From Burkholderiales bacterium (lineage in GTDB: Bacteria > Pseudomonadota > Gammaproteobacteria > Burkholderiales > Burkholderiaceae_C), in NCBI GenBank assembly GCA_947372225.1, contig CANBSV010000003.1:14900-78899 (forward strand): a stretch of 64,000 nt of DNA. The letters run 5' to 3'. Shown piece by piece: positions 29,782 through 40,072 of this stretch. The position numbers and the translations under genes are program-made. Every line of letters starts with the position of its first letter. Position 1 is the stretch's first letter. The notes beneath the pieces were generated by a model. That model was not told the origin of the DNA. It ran no database searches and was given only the letters and a program-made list of their open reading frames with translations.

Positions 29782-30966
29782 TCAGGGCTCGAACTTCGGC
29801 ATCACCCGCCGCATGAATGTGTCGAAGAGCGGCACTGTGAAGGCCATCTCGCCGTGTGCCGGGCTGTAGACCATGCCCTTCTTGATCAGTTTGTCGCGCA
29901 CGGGCGCCAAACTGTTGATCTTGACGCTCAGTTTGACCGCGACGTCGTTGGTGCGATATGGACCTGCCCCCAGCTCGGCCATGGCTCGCAAATAGGTCTT
30001 CTCGCGCGGGGTCAACCTGTCGAAGCGGACACGGAAGAAGTTCTCGTCCAACCGTTGCGATACCAGTTCACTCGTCTCGCTGATGACGGCAGCACCGATG
30101 GGCGACGTGGCAGCGTGGTTCCAGGCCTGATAGCCCCACTCCTGCAGGAAGTACGGATAGCCCTGCGTGAGTTTGAAGATTGCTTGCAATGCCGCTGGAT
30201 CGAACTCGGCGCCCTCGGCTCGAACAGGGTCGCGCAAAGCCTTCTCGGCATCGGCTTGGGGCAGCGCCCCAACCGTCGGGAAGCTGAACAGCCGCTCTGC
30301 GTATGACTGTGACTCGCCCGCCAAGCCGGGCAGGATCGGCAGACCCGCGCCCACCAGCACCAGCGGCAGCTGGCGCTGCTGCATCTTGTGCATGGCCATG
30401 ATCAGCGCACTCAGCTCATATGAGCTGAAGTACTGGATCTCGTCGATGAGAATTGCCACTGCGGCATGGCGCTCCTGCGCAGCCTCCGCCACGGCCACGA
30501 ACAGGTTGGGCAGGTCCACCTCCAAATCGCCGCTGTCGGCTGAACCGGGCTCGGGCTCGATGTCCAGGCCGATGTCGAGGTCGCCGACCTTGACCTTGAT
30601 GGAACCAATGAAGCTGCGAAGCACCCCCAAGCCTTGCCGCACCTTGTCGCCGGCGCCCTTGAGCCGATCCAGTTCGAACAGGAGGCGGCGCAGGTGCGGG
30701 ACCAGCAGCACGGACAGCGGCTTGCCCTCGTGCGCCTCGACCAGAATGGTGCGAAAACCGGCCGCTTGCGCAGTGCGCTCGATCTCGTTGAGCAGCACCG
30801 TCTTGCCCACCCCGCGCAGCCCGGTGAGCAGCATGCTCTTCTCGGGACGTTTGGCCAGCACACGGCCGAACAGCACGCGGGCTTGTTCCAGGATGCTCTC
30901 GCGGCCGGCCAATTCGGGTGGTGGCGACCCCGCACCTGGGGAGAATGGGTTGCGGATCTTGTCCAT
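29782..30966 (-). CDS. AAA-family ATP-binding protein in the restriction locus
   Basis: A 394-residue STAND/ORC-like P-loop ATPase. Walker A is GLRGVGKT (49-56) and Walker B is LIDEIQ (173-178), followed by a sensor region [14 protein letters not shown]. The C-terminal third (from about 305) looks like a winged-helix unit ([36 protein letters not shown]). The ATG at 30966 was chosen over a TTG two codons upstream. It is close enough to hsdR to be co-transcribed and has its own AT-rich promoter region. Role unknown: regulator, nuclease partner, or independent defence protein. Confidence 0.8.
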   Translation of the reverse strand: MDKIRNPFSPGAGSPPPELAGRESILEQARVLFGRVLAKRPEKSMLLTGLRGVGKTVLLNEIERTAQAAGFRTILVEAHEGKPLSVLLVPHLRRLLFELDRLKGAGDKVRQGLGVLRSFIGSIKVKVGDLDIGLDIEPEPGSADSGDLEVDLPNLFVAVAEAAQERHAAVAILIDEIQYFSSYELSALIMAMHKMQQRQLPLVLVGAGLPILPGLAGESQSYAERLFSFPTVGALPQADAEKALRDPVRAEGAEFDPAALQAIFKLTQGYPYFLQEWGYQAWNHAATSPIGAAVISETSELVSQRLDENFFRVRFDRLTPREKTYLRAMAELGAGPYRTNDVAVKLSVKINSLAPVRDKLIKKGMVYSPAHGEMAFTVPLFDTFMRRVMPKFEP

Positions 30967-30994
30967 CGTCAAGAAGACTATACCGATTTATTCC

Positions 30995-31022
30995 TATTTA
31001 TACATTGATGATCGTATAAATA
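30995..31022 (-). promoter_or_regulatory. AT-rich inverted repeat upstream of the ATPase gene
   Basis: Nine-base perfect arms (TATTTATAC at 30995-31003 and GTATAAATA at 31014-31022) flank a ten-base centre. On the minus strand a TATAGT box lies ten bases before the ATG at 30966, and the repeat arm overlaps the expected minus-35 zone and a TATAAAT sequence, so it could be an operator. The whole 198-base gap (30967-31164) is much more AT-rich than the surroundings and holds no coding signal. Confidence 0.6.
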
Positions 31023-31164
31023 TGGATTCTTTGCTATCAAACCCCCTCGCTGCCACTTCGCCTCAATCGCTGATCGATCCTTGACAGGCCTCTCGCAAGC
31101 CTGTCACGTCGTCAACGCGGTTTCTGCTTCTGGAAGCCACAACCGAACGACGATCAGCACCCGT

Positions 31165-32208
31165 TCAGTCGTCGGGCGTGGCAATCGTCCAGATGCGCTT
31201 GAGCGGCAGCTCGGCCTTGATGTCCGGATCCAGCTTGTCGTAGTTGGCCAGCAGTTGCTCGACCAGGTCGTTCGCGTTCCAGATGCGCACCTTGAAGAAC
31301 TGCGACGGGACTTCCCTCGTGACCGACGACTTGAACCCGGACCACGACACGAACAGGCCCTGGTCTGCCGCGACGCTTTGCATCGCACCGATCAACTGGG
31401 TGAATTCAGGGCGGTCGGCCGGCGTGTCGCCTGACTTCACCTGCACGCAAATCCGCGGGTGGTCGAACCCGAAAGAGCCCCCCGCGGCCAGGATGTCGAT
31501 GCCCCGGTCCGCACCGGGCGGGCTCAGGTGCGTGGTGAAGCCCTGAGCCTTGAGCACGGCCTCCACCAGCCGGGCCATGCCGTGGCCCATGAACTTCTGG
31601 ATGATGAGCCTGGCGATCGAGTCACGCGCCAACTGTTCAAGGTCTACATCGGCGTCGTCCGGAGCAGGAGCGGCCGTGCCGTTGCTTTGCGGCGCCGTCG
31701 CGGCCGCGACCGGGACACTGTGCCAACTGTTCTGCCCCATGGCCCGGACCCGACGCTCGGCATCGTTGCGCTTGATCTCGCAGATGGTCAGCACCGACCC
31801 CAGCGAGTACAGGATGTCCTGGTCAAACGCCGTGCGCGGCACCTGGGTGTTCAGCCACCTGATCTGCCGAGAGTGCCGAAACAGAGGTTCCGCAGCCGCT
31901 TCATAGGTGCACGCGCTCACGATCTCGCCGATGGCGATGGTCGAGGTCAACTTGCTCGGCACCGCCACCCAATCGCCCACCTTCATGGCTAGTGCGAAGG
32001 CCCAGATCTGGCCCGACCAATTGCCGATCTTGCGTGTGGGCTCGCCGGGGCATACCTGCTGCAGCAAGCTCTTGATCCCGGCGTAGTCGGGGATCGTGGT
32101 CAGGTCACTGCCGATGATGGATTCCCAGGTCAGGTAGACCCGACCGTCCTGCATGAAGCGAGACTCGTATTCGCCGTACTTCCCGGCGCGGACCAACCAA
32201 AGTGCCAT
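31165..32208 (-). CDS. Mrr-family restriction endonuclease with N-terminal reader domain
   Basis: A putative type IV-like nuclease. The C-terminal half of the 347 residues is an Mrr catalytic domain: LVEAVLKAQGF, GADRGIDI with the catalytic Asp (238) and CVQVKSG with the Gln-x-Lys motif (256-258). The N-terminal 130 residues (ALWLVRAGKYGEYESRF, VYLTWESI) resemble PUA/EVE-like domains that read modified bases in restriction proteins. A poorly conserved linker (160-190) joins them. It lies 15 bases after hsdS and is followed by the AT-rich gap, so it is probably co-transcribed with hsdM-hsdS. Confidence 0.85.
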   Translation of the reverse strand: MALWLVRAGKYGEYESRFMQDGRVYLTWESIIGSDLTTIPDYAGIKSLLQQVCPGEPTRKIGNWSGQIWAFALAMKVGDWVAVPSKLTSTIAIGEIVSACTYEAAAEPLFRHSRQIRWLNTQVPRTAFDQDILYSLGSVLTICEIKRNDAERRVRAMGQNSWHSVPVAAATAPQSNGTAAPAPDDADVDLEQLARDSIARLIIQKFMGHGMARLVEAVLKAQGFTTHLSPPGADRGIDILAAGGSFGFDHPRICVQVKSGDTPADRPEFTQLIGAMQSVAADQGLFVSWSGFKSSVTREVPSQFFKVRIWNANDLVEQLLANYDKLDPDIKAELPLKRIWTIATPDD

Positions 32209-32223
32209 GGGTGTGGTGTTCTC

Positions 32224-33526
32224 TCAGTGGGTGGTGAGGATCGCTTCAGCTTCCGGCAGCCGAAGCTGACCGGAGATCAGGCGGGGGAGCAGGGTGTCGC
32301 GGAGCGCGGCGAGGGTTTGGGCTTGCTGCTCATTCGACACCAGCCGATCGAACAGCGGCGCCGCAAATGCCATAAACGCCTCGACCACGGGTGAGGACGG
32401 CACCAGCACAGGGATGGGTCGAAAAGCCTTCTTGCTGATTTCCATGAAGGTCGATCCGTTGGCGCGCGCCTTGATGCCATCCATGTTCTGCTGACACCAC
32501 AGCAGCATGTAAATCGGCGGCAACAGGCTTCCCGGCGGCATGGCGATGTAGCCCTGGTTAATGGCAACCGGCATCTGTGAGATCGCGAGATAGCCGATGG
32601 GTGCGCGCGACGACATCAGCAAGGTTCCCGCAGGCAACAACCCTGAACCGATCTTCGACAGACCTTTGCCAGACAGTCGCCGTTCGGTGCTCAGCAGTAC
32701 GGGTGACGGCAACCCCGAGAGGTCTTTGGGCGTGGTCCATGCGTGCTCCTCGGGAGTCCAGTAGCCGGGCTCCTTGGTGTCCGGCGTGGCGCCGCCCACG
32801 CATTCGACGGCATCGCCAACCGGTTGCACCGACCACCCCTTCGGCACCAACCCCAACGCCGACTCCTCGAAGCTGTCCGGAAACAAGGCCGCGGTGGCTT
32901 CGTCCATGCCGGCCGGGGCGAGGCCCTGGCTCCTGGCGTGCACCGGGTCGAAGTCGACGAACCACGACTTGAACAGCGCCTGCGCGATGGCTTCGAGGGT
33001 GACGTTGGTTTCGCGCAGGAGGGCGATGCGGTCGTCGATTGCGCCAAGCGTCTCGGCAATCTCTCGCTGAACAGATAGTGTGGGCGTCAGGACGCGCAGC
33101 GCCTCCAAGACCGGAATACGCAGGTTGCTGACCGTCGAGCCAGTGCCTTCGTTCCAACCGATCTGGTGTTGAAGGTATGGCGATTGGAGAGCAAATAGCA
33201 AAAAGCGCCCATCCACCTTCATCGGGTCAGGGCGCAGAAGCACTTGACGTTGACCAACGCAGCAACGAAGCCCCCGAGGTATCTGGCAGACATCGCCCAT
33301 CGGAGCCTCACGGGTCATGACGATATCGCCGGCCTGCGGGGCAGCGCGCCTGACACGGCCTTGGTAGTGCTCCTCGTCTGTGAAGCTTGGGGAACTCAAG
33401 TCGAGCCGCCCACCTTTAATGTTCTGGTTCCGCAGGACGACCACGCCGGAACTTGTCCACTTCGGTGTCGCGTGTGGGCAATCCACCACGAGCAGGCAGA
33501 GCGATTTGAGACTGTGCTCCACAACC

Positions 33527-33537
<11 letters not shown>
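32224..33537 (-). CDS. hsdS: Type I restriction enzyme specificity subunit
   Basis: DNA-recognition subunit that sets the target sequence of the HsdMS methylase and HsdRMS nuclease. The 437 residues show two target-recognition domains (about 1-165 and 225-395), each followed by a helical spacer: first [22 protein letters not shown] (about 150-180), second [27 protein letters not shown] near the C-terminus. The start overlaps the hsdM end by 11 bases. Recognition sequence cannot be predicted by eye. Confidence 0.94.
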
Positions 33538-35089
<1,552 letters not shown>

Positions 35090-35115
35090 GGGCTTACCCC
35101 TTCACGGGCTGTGGC

Positions 35116-37734
35116 CTACGCCGCCGGCGTCTTCTTGGCTGCCGCCTTCTTCGCCGCCGGAGCCTTGACCGGACGCGGCTCGAACTCGAAGCTGACCTTG
35201 CCTTCCTTGGCGTCGAACGCGAGTCGGGCCTTGAACTTGCGCCGGGTCTTGTTGGACACGAAGTTCTCGAGCAGATCGGTCTTGCCGGCTTGCAGCAGCT
35301 TGGTCATCTGCTCGCGCGGCACGGGCTGCTGCAAGATGATCTTGCCGCTCTTGAAGTCGCAGGTGACGTTGGCGCCCACGGCGTGCTCGCACACGTAGCT
35401 GGTGCCGTGCTCGAACACCTGGCCCTGGTCTTTCGGGCAGCGCCCGAGCGATTCCTGCTCCGAGAAATCGACCGGCTCGCCGGCTTCGCCCTTGGCGTCT
35501 TCGCCGAAGTCGAACTCGAGCTTCCAGTTCTTGATCTCGTCGTCGTACGCCAGCTTGAGCTCGGCGGTGAACGGCCAGCCGGCCTTCGAGCGAAAGCCCT
35601 CGAGCGGGCCGATCTTCTTGTCGGCGATGAAGGCCTCGACCTCGGGCAATTCGAAGCTGCGGCTGCCGGGGATCTTGCTGATGCTGAAGCCGCAGCCGTG
35701 CGGCTCGGCGGTGTCCACCGGCGCGGCGCTGTCCTTGCCGATGCAGGTGTAGCGGCGGTAGTTCTCCTTGACCACACCGCCGCAGTTGGGGCACGGCACG
35801 GCCAGGGTGGCGTAGTCGCCGGGAATGGTGTCACGGTCGTATTCCTTGGCCTTGGCCACCACGCGCTCGGTCATGGCGGCGATGCCGGCCATGAAGGTTT
35901 CGCGGCTGAGCTTGCCCTTTTCCATTTCGGCGAGCTGGAACTCCCAGTTGCCGGTGAGTTCGGGCTTGGTGAGTTCTTCGACCTGCAAACCGCGCAGCAG
36001 CGTCATCAGCTGGAAGGCCTTGGCCGTGGGGATCAGCTCGCGACCCTCGCGCACGATGTACTTCTCGAGGATCAGCCCTTCGATGGTCTGCGCCCGGGTG
36101 GCTGGCGTGCCCAGGCCCTTTTCAGCCATCGCCTCGCGCAGCTCGTCGTCGTCGATCAGCTTGCCCGCGCCTTCCATGGCGCTGAGCAGCGTGGCCTCGG
36201 TGTAGCGCGCCGGCGGCTTGGTCTTGAGCGGGTTGGCGTCGGCGCTTTCGGTTTGCACCAGCTCGCCGGGTTGCACCGCCACCAGGTTGGCGTCGTCTTC
36301 CTGCGCCTCGCGGCCGTACACCGCCAGCCAGCCCGGCTTGACCATCACCTTGCCGTTGGTCTGGAAGCTGAGCTTCTTGCCTGACGCTTCCACGGTCGAG
36401 ATGCGGGTGGTGACCATGAATTCGGCCGGCGGATAGAACACCGCCAGGAAGCGCTTGACCACCATGTCGTAGAGCTTGGCCTCGATCTCGGTCAGGCTTT
36501 TCGGCGCCTGCAGGGTCGGGATGATGGCGAAGTGGTCCGACACCTTGGCGTTGTCGAAGATGCGCTTGTTGGGCTTGACCAACCCGTCGTTGAGCGCCTT
36601 GCGCGCATGGCCCGACAGCGCGCGCAGCGGGCCGGGCAGCTCCTCGTCGGCGAGCATCGCCATGGTCTCCTTGACCACTGGCAGGTAGTCCTCGGGCAGC
36701 GCCTTGCTGTCGGTACGCGGGTAGGTCAGCACCTTGTGCTTTTCGTACAGCGCCTGGGCGATGGACAGCGTGGTCTTGGCGCTGAAGCCGAAGCGCGAAT
36801 TGGCCTCGCGCTGCAAGGTGGTCAGGTCGTACAGCGTGGGCGAGCTTTGCGAGCTGGGCTTGGCTTCTTCGGTGACGCTGGCGGGCTGGCCGCGCACGGC
36901 CTGTGCGATGGCCTGCGCATCGGCCTCGTTCCACACCCGGTCGGCGCGCAGCTCGGCGTCGTCGGGGTTCTTCTTCCAGGCGGTGTCGAACCACTTGCCT
37001 TCGTATTCACCGGCCACGGCAGCAAAGCTCGCCTTGATCTCCCAGTAGGGGCGTGACACGTGCTTGCGGATCTTTTCCTCGCGCTCGACGACCACGCTCA
37101 GCGTGGGTGTCTGCACGCGGCCCACGGTGGTCAGGAAGAAACCGCCGTCGCGCGAATTGAAGGCGGTCATCGCACGCGTGCCGTTGATGCCCACCAGCCA
37201 GTCGGCCTCGCTGCGGCTGCGCGCGGCGTCGGACAAGCCGTGCATCTCGGTGTCGGAACGCAGTTTGTCGAAGCCGTCTCGGATCGCCTGGGGCGTCATG
37301 CTTTGCAGCCACAGGCGCTGGATGGGCTTGGGCGCCACGGTCTTCTTCTCGTTGACGCCCGCGTACTGCACGATCAACCGGAAGATCAGTTCGCCTTCGC
37401 GTCCCGCGTCGCAGGCGTTGATCAGCGCGCTGACGTCCTTGCGCTTGACCAGCTTGACCACGGCAGCGAGCCGCGACTTGGCCTTGTCGATGGGCGCCAG
37501 ATCGAAGTGCGGCGGGATCACCGGCAGGTGCGCAAAGCTCCACTTGCCGCGCTTGACGTCGAACTCCTCCGGCGCCTTGATCTCCACCAGGTGGCCCACC
37601 GCGGAAGTGACCACATAGCGGTCGTTTTCGAAGTGATCGGTTTGCTTGTCGAACTTGCCGGCCACCGGCGTGAGCGCACGCACGATGTCCTGGGCCACGC
37701 TGGGCTTCTCGGCAATGATCAAGGTCTTGGTCAT
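35116..37734 (-). CDS. topB: DNA topoisomerase III
   Basis: Type IA topoisomerase that decatenates DNA. The ATG at 37734 (TKTLIIAEKPSVAQDI) gives 872 residues; the open frame upstream is not conserved-looking. The Toprim domain has Glu in AEKPS and DAGREGELI, and the active-site tyrosine is in LTYPRTDS (about 330). After the core come two short zinc-ribbon-like units (CPNCGG near 620 and CPKDQ...C near 755) and a Lys/Ala-rich tail (AAKKAAAKKTPAA). It diverges from the SET-domain gene. Confidence 0.95.
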   Translation of the reverse strand: MTKTLIIAEKPSVAQDIVRALTPVAGKFDKQTDHFENDRYVVTSAVGHLVEIKAPEEFDVKRGKWSFAHLPVIPPHFDLAPIDKAKSRLAAVVKLVKRKDVSALINACDAGREGELIFRLIVQYAGVNEKKTVAPKPIQRLWLQSMTPQAIRDGFDKLRSDTEMHGLSDAARSRSEADWLVGINGTRAMTAFNSRDGGFFLTTVGRVQTPTLSVVVEREEKIRKHVSRPYWEIKASFAAVAGEYEGKWFDTAWKKNPDDAELRADRVWNEADAQAIAQAVRGQPASVTEEAKPSSQSSPTLYDLTTLQREANSRFGFSAKTTLSIAQALYEKHKVLTYPRTDSKALPEDYLPVVKETMAMLADEELPGPLRALSGHARKALNDGLVKPNKRIFDNAKVSDHFAIIPTLQAPKSLTEIEAKLYDMVVKRFLAVFYPPAEFMVTTRISTVEASGKKLSFQTNGKVMVKPGWLAVYGREAQEDDANLVAVQPGELVQTESADANPLKTKPPARYTEATLLSAMEGAGKLIDDDELREAMAEKGLGTPATRAQTIEGLILEKYIVREGRELIPTAKAFQLMTLLRGLQVEELTKPELTGNWEFQLAEMEKGKLSRETFMAGIAAMTERVVAKAKEYDRDTIPGDYATLAVPCPNCGGVVKENYRRYTCIGKDSAAPVDTAEPHGCGFSISKIPGSRSFELPEVEAFIADKKIGPLEGFRSKAGWPFTAELKLAYDDEIKNWKLEFDFGEDAKGEAGEPVDFSEQESLGRCPKDQGQVFEHGTSYVCEHAVGANVTCDFKSGKIILQQPVPREQMTKLLQAGKTDLLENFVSNKTRRKFKARLAFDAKEGKVSFEFEPRPVKAPAAKKAAAKKTPAA

Positions 37735-37804
37735 GTTTCTTTTCGCAGGGAAAGGCTCTACCGCTAAGGGATCGTGTGGCCCCATTGCAAGCCACACGCG
37801 TCTC

Positions 37805-37810
37805 TACAAT
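37805..37810 (+). promoter_or_regulatory. Candidate minus-10 box of the SET-birA operon
   Basis: TACAAT matches five of six consensus positions. TTGCAA at 37785-37790 is only 14 bases away, too close for a normal minus-35. Transcription would begin near 37817, so the CA/CG tract would form the start of the leader. Confidence 0.35.
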
Positions 37811-37819
37811 CGTTCCACT

Positions 37820-37868
37820 CGCGCGCACACACGCACGCCCAGGCACGCACACACACACGCGCGCGCAC
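37820..37868. repeat. Alternating CA/CG purine-pyrimidine tract
   Basis: Almost strict alternation of purine and pyrimidine in two runs (37820-37837 and 37843-37868), broken by CCCAGG. Such sequence can form left-handed DNA under negative supercoiling and can slip during replication. It lies between the divergent topB and SET genes, in the likely 5' UTR of the latter. Confidence 0.8.
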
Positions 37869-37879
37869 CCACAATTTCA

Positions 37880-38386
37880 ATGTACCCAAAGACGCCGATG
37901 AAGCAAGCGGTCGCGCCCAAGACCCCCCGCAAGTCGCCGGGTCGCCGCGTTCAGGTCAAGCGCAGCACGGTGCACGGACGCGGCGTGTTTGCGATGGTCG
38001 AGATGGCCGCGGGCGAGCTGATCCTCGAATACACCGGCGAGATCATCGACTGGCCCGAGGCGCTGCGCCGGCATCCGCACGACCCGAGCGACCCGAACCA
38101 CACGTTCTATTTCAGCCTTGAGGACGGGCGGGTGATTGACGCCAATCATGGCGGCAACAGTTCACGCTGGATCAACCACGCCTGCGAGCCCAACTGCATC
38201 GCCGATGAAACCGATGGGCGTGTGTTCATCCGGGCACTGCTCCCGCTGAACCCGGGTGACGAGCTGTTCTACGACTACGGCCTGGTGCTCGACGAGCGCA
38301 TCACCCCCAAGTTGAAGAAGCAGTACGCCTGCCGCTGCGGGGCGCCAAGCTGCCGCGGCACGATGCTCGGGCGCACGAAGCGATGA
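37880..38386 (+). CDS. SET-domain protein (putative lysine methyltransferase)
   Basis: A compact 168-residue SET protein: RRVQVKRSTVHGRGVFAM (start of SET), ILEYTGEIID, the SAM/lysine-site motif NSSRWINHACEPNC (about 95-108), and GDELFYDYG. It ends with a post-SET-like cluster YACRCGAPSCRGTM that should bind zinc. SET proteins methylate lysine side chains; the bacterial substrate is unknown. An ATG six codons downstream is an alternative start; neither has a clear Shine-Dalgarno. The stop overlaps the birA ATG by four bases. Confidence 0.88.
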   Translation: MYPKTPMKQAVAPKTPRKSPGRRVQVKRSTVHGRGVFAMVEMAAGELILEYTGEIIDWPEALRRHPHDPSDPNHTFYFSLEDGRVIDANHGGNSSRWINHACEPNCIADETDGRVFIRALLPLNPGDELFYDYGLVLDERITPKLKKQYACRCGAPSCRGTMLGRTKR

Positions 38387-39369
38387 CACCGACGACCGGC
38401 CACCAGCTGGAGTGGAACGCCGAGAGGCTGTACCACCAGTTGTCGCGATGCGTCCCCAATCTGGGTGTCGAGGTGGTCGCGCAGATCGGCTCGACCAACA
38501 CCGCCCTGCTCGAGCGCGCCCGCGTGACCCAACGGCCCGCGGGCGAGGTCGATCTGGACGCGCTGCGTCGTCGACCTGACGGCATGTCCTTCGGTCGCCG
38601 CGATGCCGACTACCAGCCTGCCCTGCTGGTGGCCGAACACCAGACCCACGGCCGCGGGCGGCAAGGCCGCAGCTGGCAGGCAGAACCGGGCGCATCGTTG
38701 ACGTTTTCTCTGGCCATGGCGCTGGGGCCGACCGACTGGTCGGGCTTTTCGCTGGCCGTGGGCGTGGCGCTGGCCGAAGCGCTCGACCCGACCGCCGGGC
38801 GCGATACCGCAGGTGCCGCCACAGGCCGGCCCTGGATCGGCATCAAATGGCCCAACGATCTGTGGTTGATGCCGCCGCGCGGCGAACCGGGAGCCGGTCG
38901 CAAGCTCGGCGGGTTGCTGATCGAGACCGTGCCCGCCGGCGCGCTGCGGTTGGCCGTGGTGGGCGTGGGTCTGAATGTGCAGCCGATGGCGCTCGACGCG
39001 TCTCAGGCGGCCAGCGGCTTTGCCTGCCTGCAGGAGCTGGACTCCGATGCCTCGGCGCCCGGCGCGCTGCACCGCGTGGCCTTGCCGCTGGTCGAAGCCT
39101 TGCTGCAGTTCTCGCGTGGCGGCTTTGCGGCTTTCGCAGATCGCTTTGCCCGGCGCGATGTGCTGCGCGGCTGCACGGTACAAACCGGTGTCGCAGTGCA
39201 CCCAGACTCGGCTGGCGAGGTGGCCAAGGCCCAGAGCCTCACCGGCGTGGCCGACGGCGTGGCGGGTCACGGTGCCTTGCGAGTAATCACGCCCGATGGC
39301 GTGCACGAAGTGATCTCGGGCGAAGTCAGCGTGCGGGTGTCTTCCGCCGGGAAGGAAAGCTCATGCTGA
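38383..39369 (+). CDS. birA: Biotin--[acetyl-CoA-carboxylase] ligase
   Basis: Activates biotin and attaches it to carrier proteins. The 328-residue protein lacks an N-terminal helix-turn-helix, so it is a ligase without repressor function. Visible motifs are the adenylate loop HGRGRQGRSW (about 88-97), the catalytic GIKWPNDLW (about 147) and the GGLLIET strand (about 175), then the small C-terminal SH3-like domain. A 30-residue insert after AQIGSTN is longer than usual. It overlaps the SET gene and the next gene. Confidence 0.94.
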   Translation: MTPTTGHQLEWNAERLYHQLSRCVPNLGVEVVAQIGSTNTALLERARVTQRPAGEVDLDALRRRPDGMSFGRRDADYQPALLVAEHQTHGRGRQGRSWQAEPGASLTFSLAMALGPTDWSGFSLAVGVALAEALDPTAGRDTAGAATGRPWIGIKWPNDLWLMPPRGEPGAGRKLGGLLIETVPAGALRLAVVGVGLNVQPMALDASQAASGFACLQELDSDASAPGALHRVALPLVEALLQFSRGGFAAFADRFARRDVLRGCTVQTGVAVHPDSAGEVAKAQSLTGVADGVAGHGALRVITPDGVHEVISGEVSVRVSSAGKESSC

Positions 39370-40031
39370 GGACCCTGGTGTTGGCCTTGCTGCTGGCCAA
39401 TGCGGCCTTCTTTGCCTGGACCCAAGGCTGGCTCGATGGGGTGACGGGCGTTACCGCCCACGCCGATCGCGAGCCGCAGCGGCTGGGCCAGCAAGTGCGC
39501 CCAGAAACCGTGCGCCTGCTGCCCGACCAAGTGATGCTGGCCGCTTCGGCCCCGCCGGCGACTCGGTGCCTTGAAGCCGGCCCGTTCAATGCCACCGAAG
39601 TGGTCGCCGCCGAAGCCGCGCTGAGCGCCAGCCCTGCAGCCAGTGCGGTGGCGGGGCGCTGGAGCCGGCTGACCACCGACACGCCAGGCGTGTGGATGAT
39701 CGCGGTCGGCCGCCCGGTGCCGCACGATGCGCAAGTCAAGAAGATCGCCGAGCTCAACCGCCTGGGCATCGCCTTCGAGGAGGCGAAGACCGCCAGCGGA
39801 GCCGATGAGAGCCTCTCGATCGGCCAGTTCGACACGATGGCTGCGGCCCAGGAGGCGCTGGACCGCTTCTCGGCGCGCGGGATTCACACCGGCCACATCG
39901 TGGAGGTGACGCCTCCGGCCAAATCGCATCGCCTGCGCATCGATGCCGCCACGCCTCCAGAGGCAACCACCCTCGAATCGCTGAGCCTGAACACGCCAGG
40001 CAAATCCTTCACGACGTGCCCCCAGCCCTGA
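39363..40031 (+). CDS. SPOR-like membrane-anchored protein
   Basis: Function unknown. The 222 residues have one N-terminal membrane segment (about 3-19) followed by a periplasmic part. The region at about 70-180 has two repeats of the form ...ALSASPAAS..., WMIAVGRP... and IGQFDTMAAAQEALDRFSARGI, the last of which is like the SPOR repeat that binds denuded glycan. The ATG overlaps the birA stop by seven bases, so it is the third gene of the SET-birA unit. Confidence 0.75.
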   Translation: MLRTLVLALLLANAAFFAWTQGWLDGVTGVTAHADREPQRLGQQVRPETVRLLPDQVMLAASAPPATRCLEAGPFNATEVVAAEAALSASPAASAVAGRWSRLTTDTPGVWMIAVGRPVPHDAQVKKIAELNRLGIAFEEAKTASGADESLSIGQFDTMAAAQEALDRFSARGIHTGHIVEVTPPAKSHRLRIDAATPPEATTLESLSLNTPGKSFTTCPQP

Positions 40032-40072
40032 GCGGCTGAACCGCTGCCCCGGCGGCGCTCGGCAGGGGTGTC

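Noticed and set aside
30995..31022. AT-rich inverted repeat as a phage or integron attachment site
   Set aside because: No matching copy was seen at the outer edges of the restriction locus and no integrase is present; its position in front of a gene fits an operator better.
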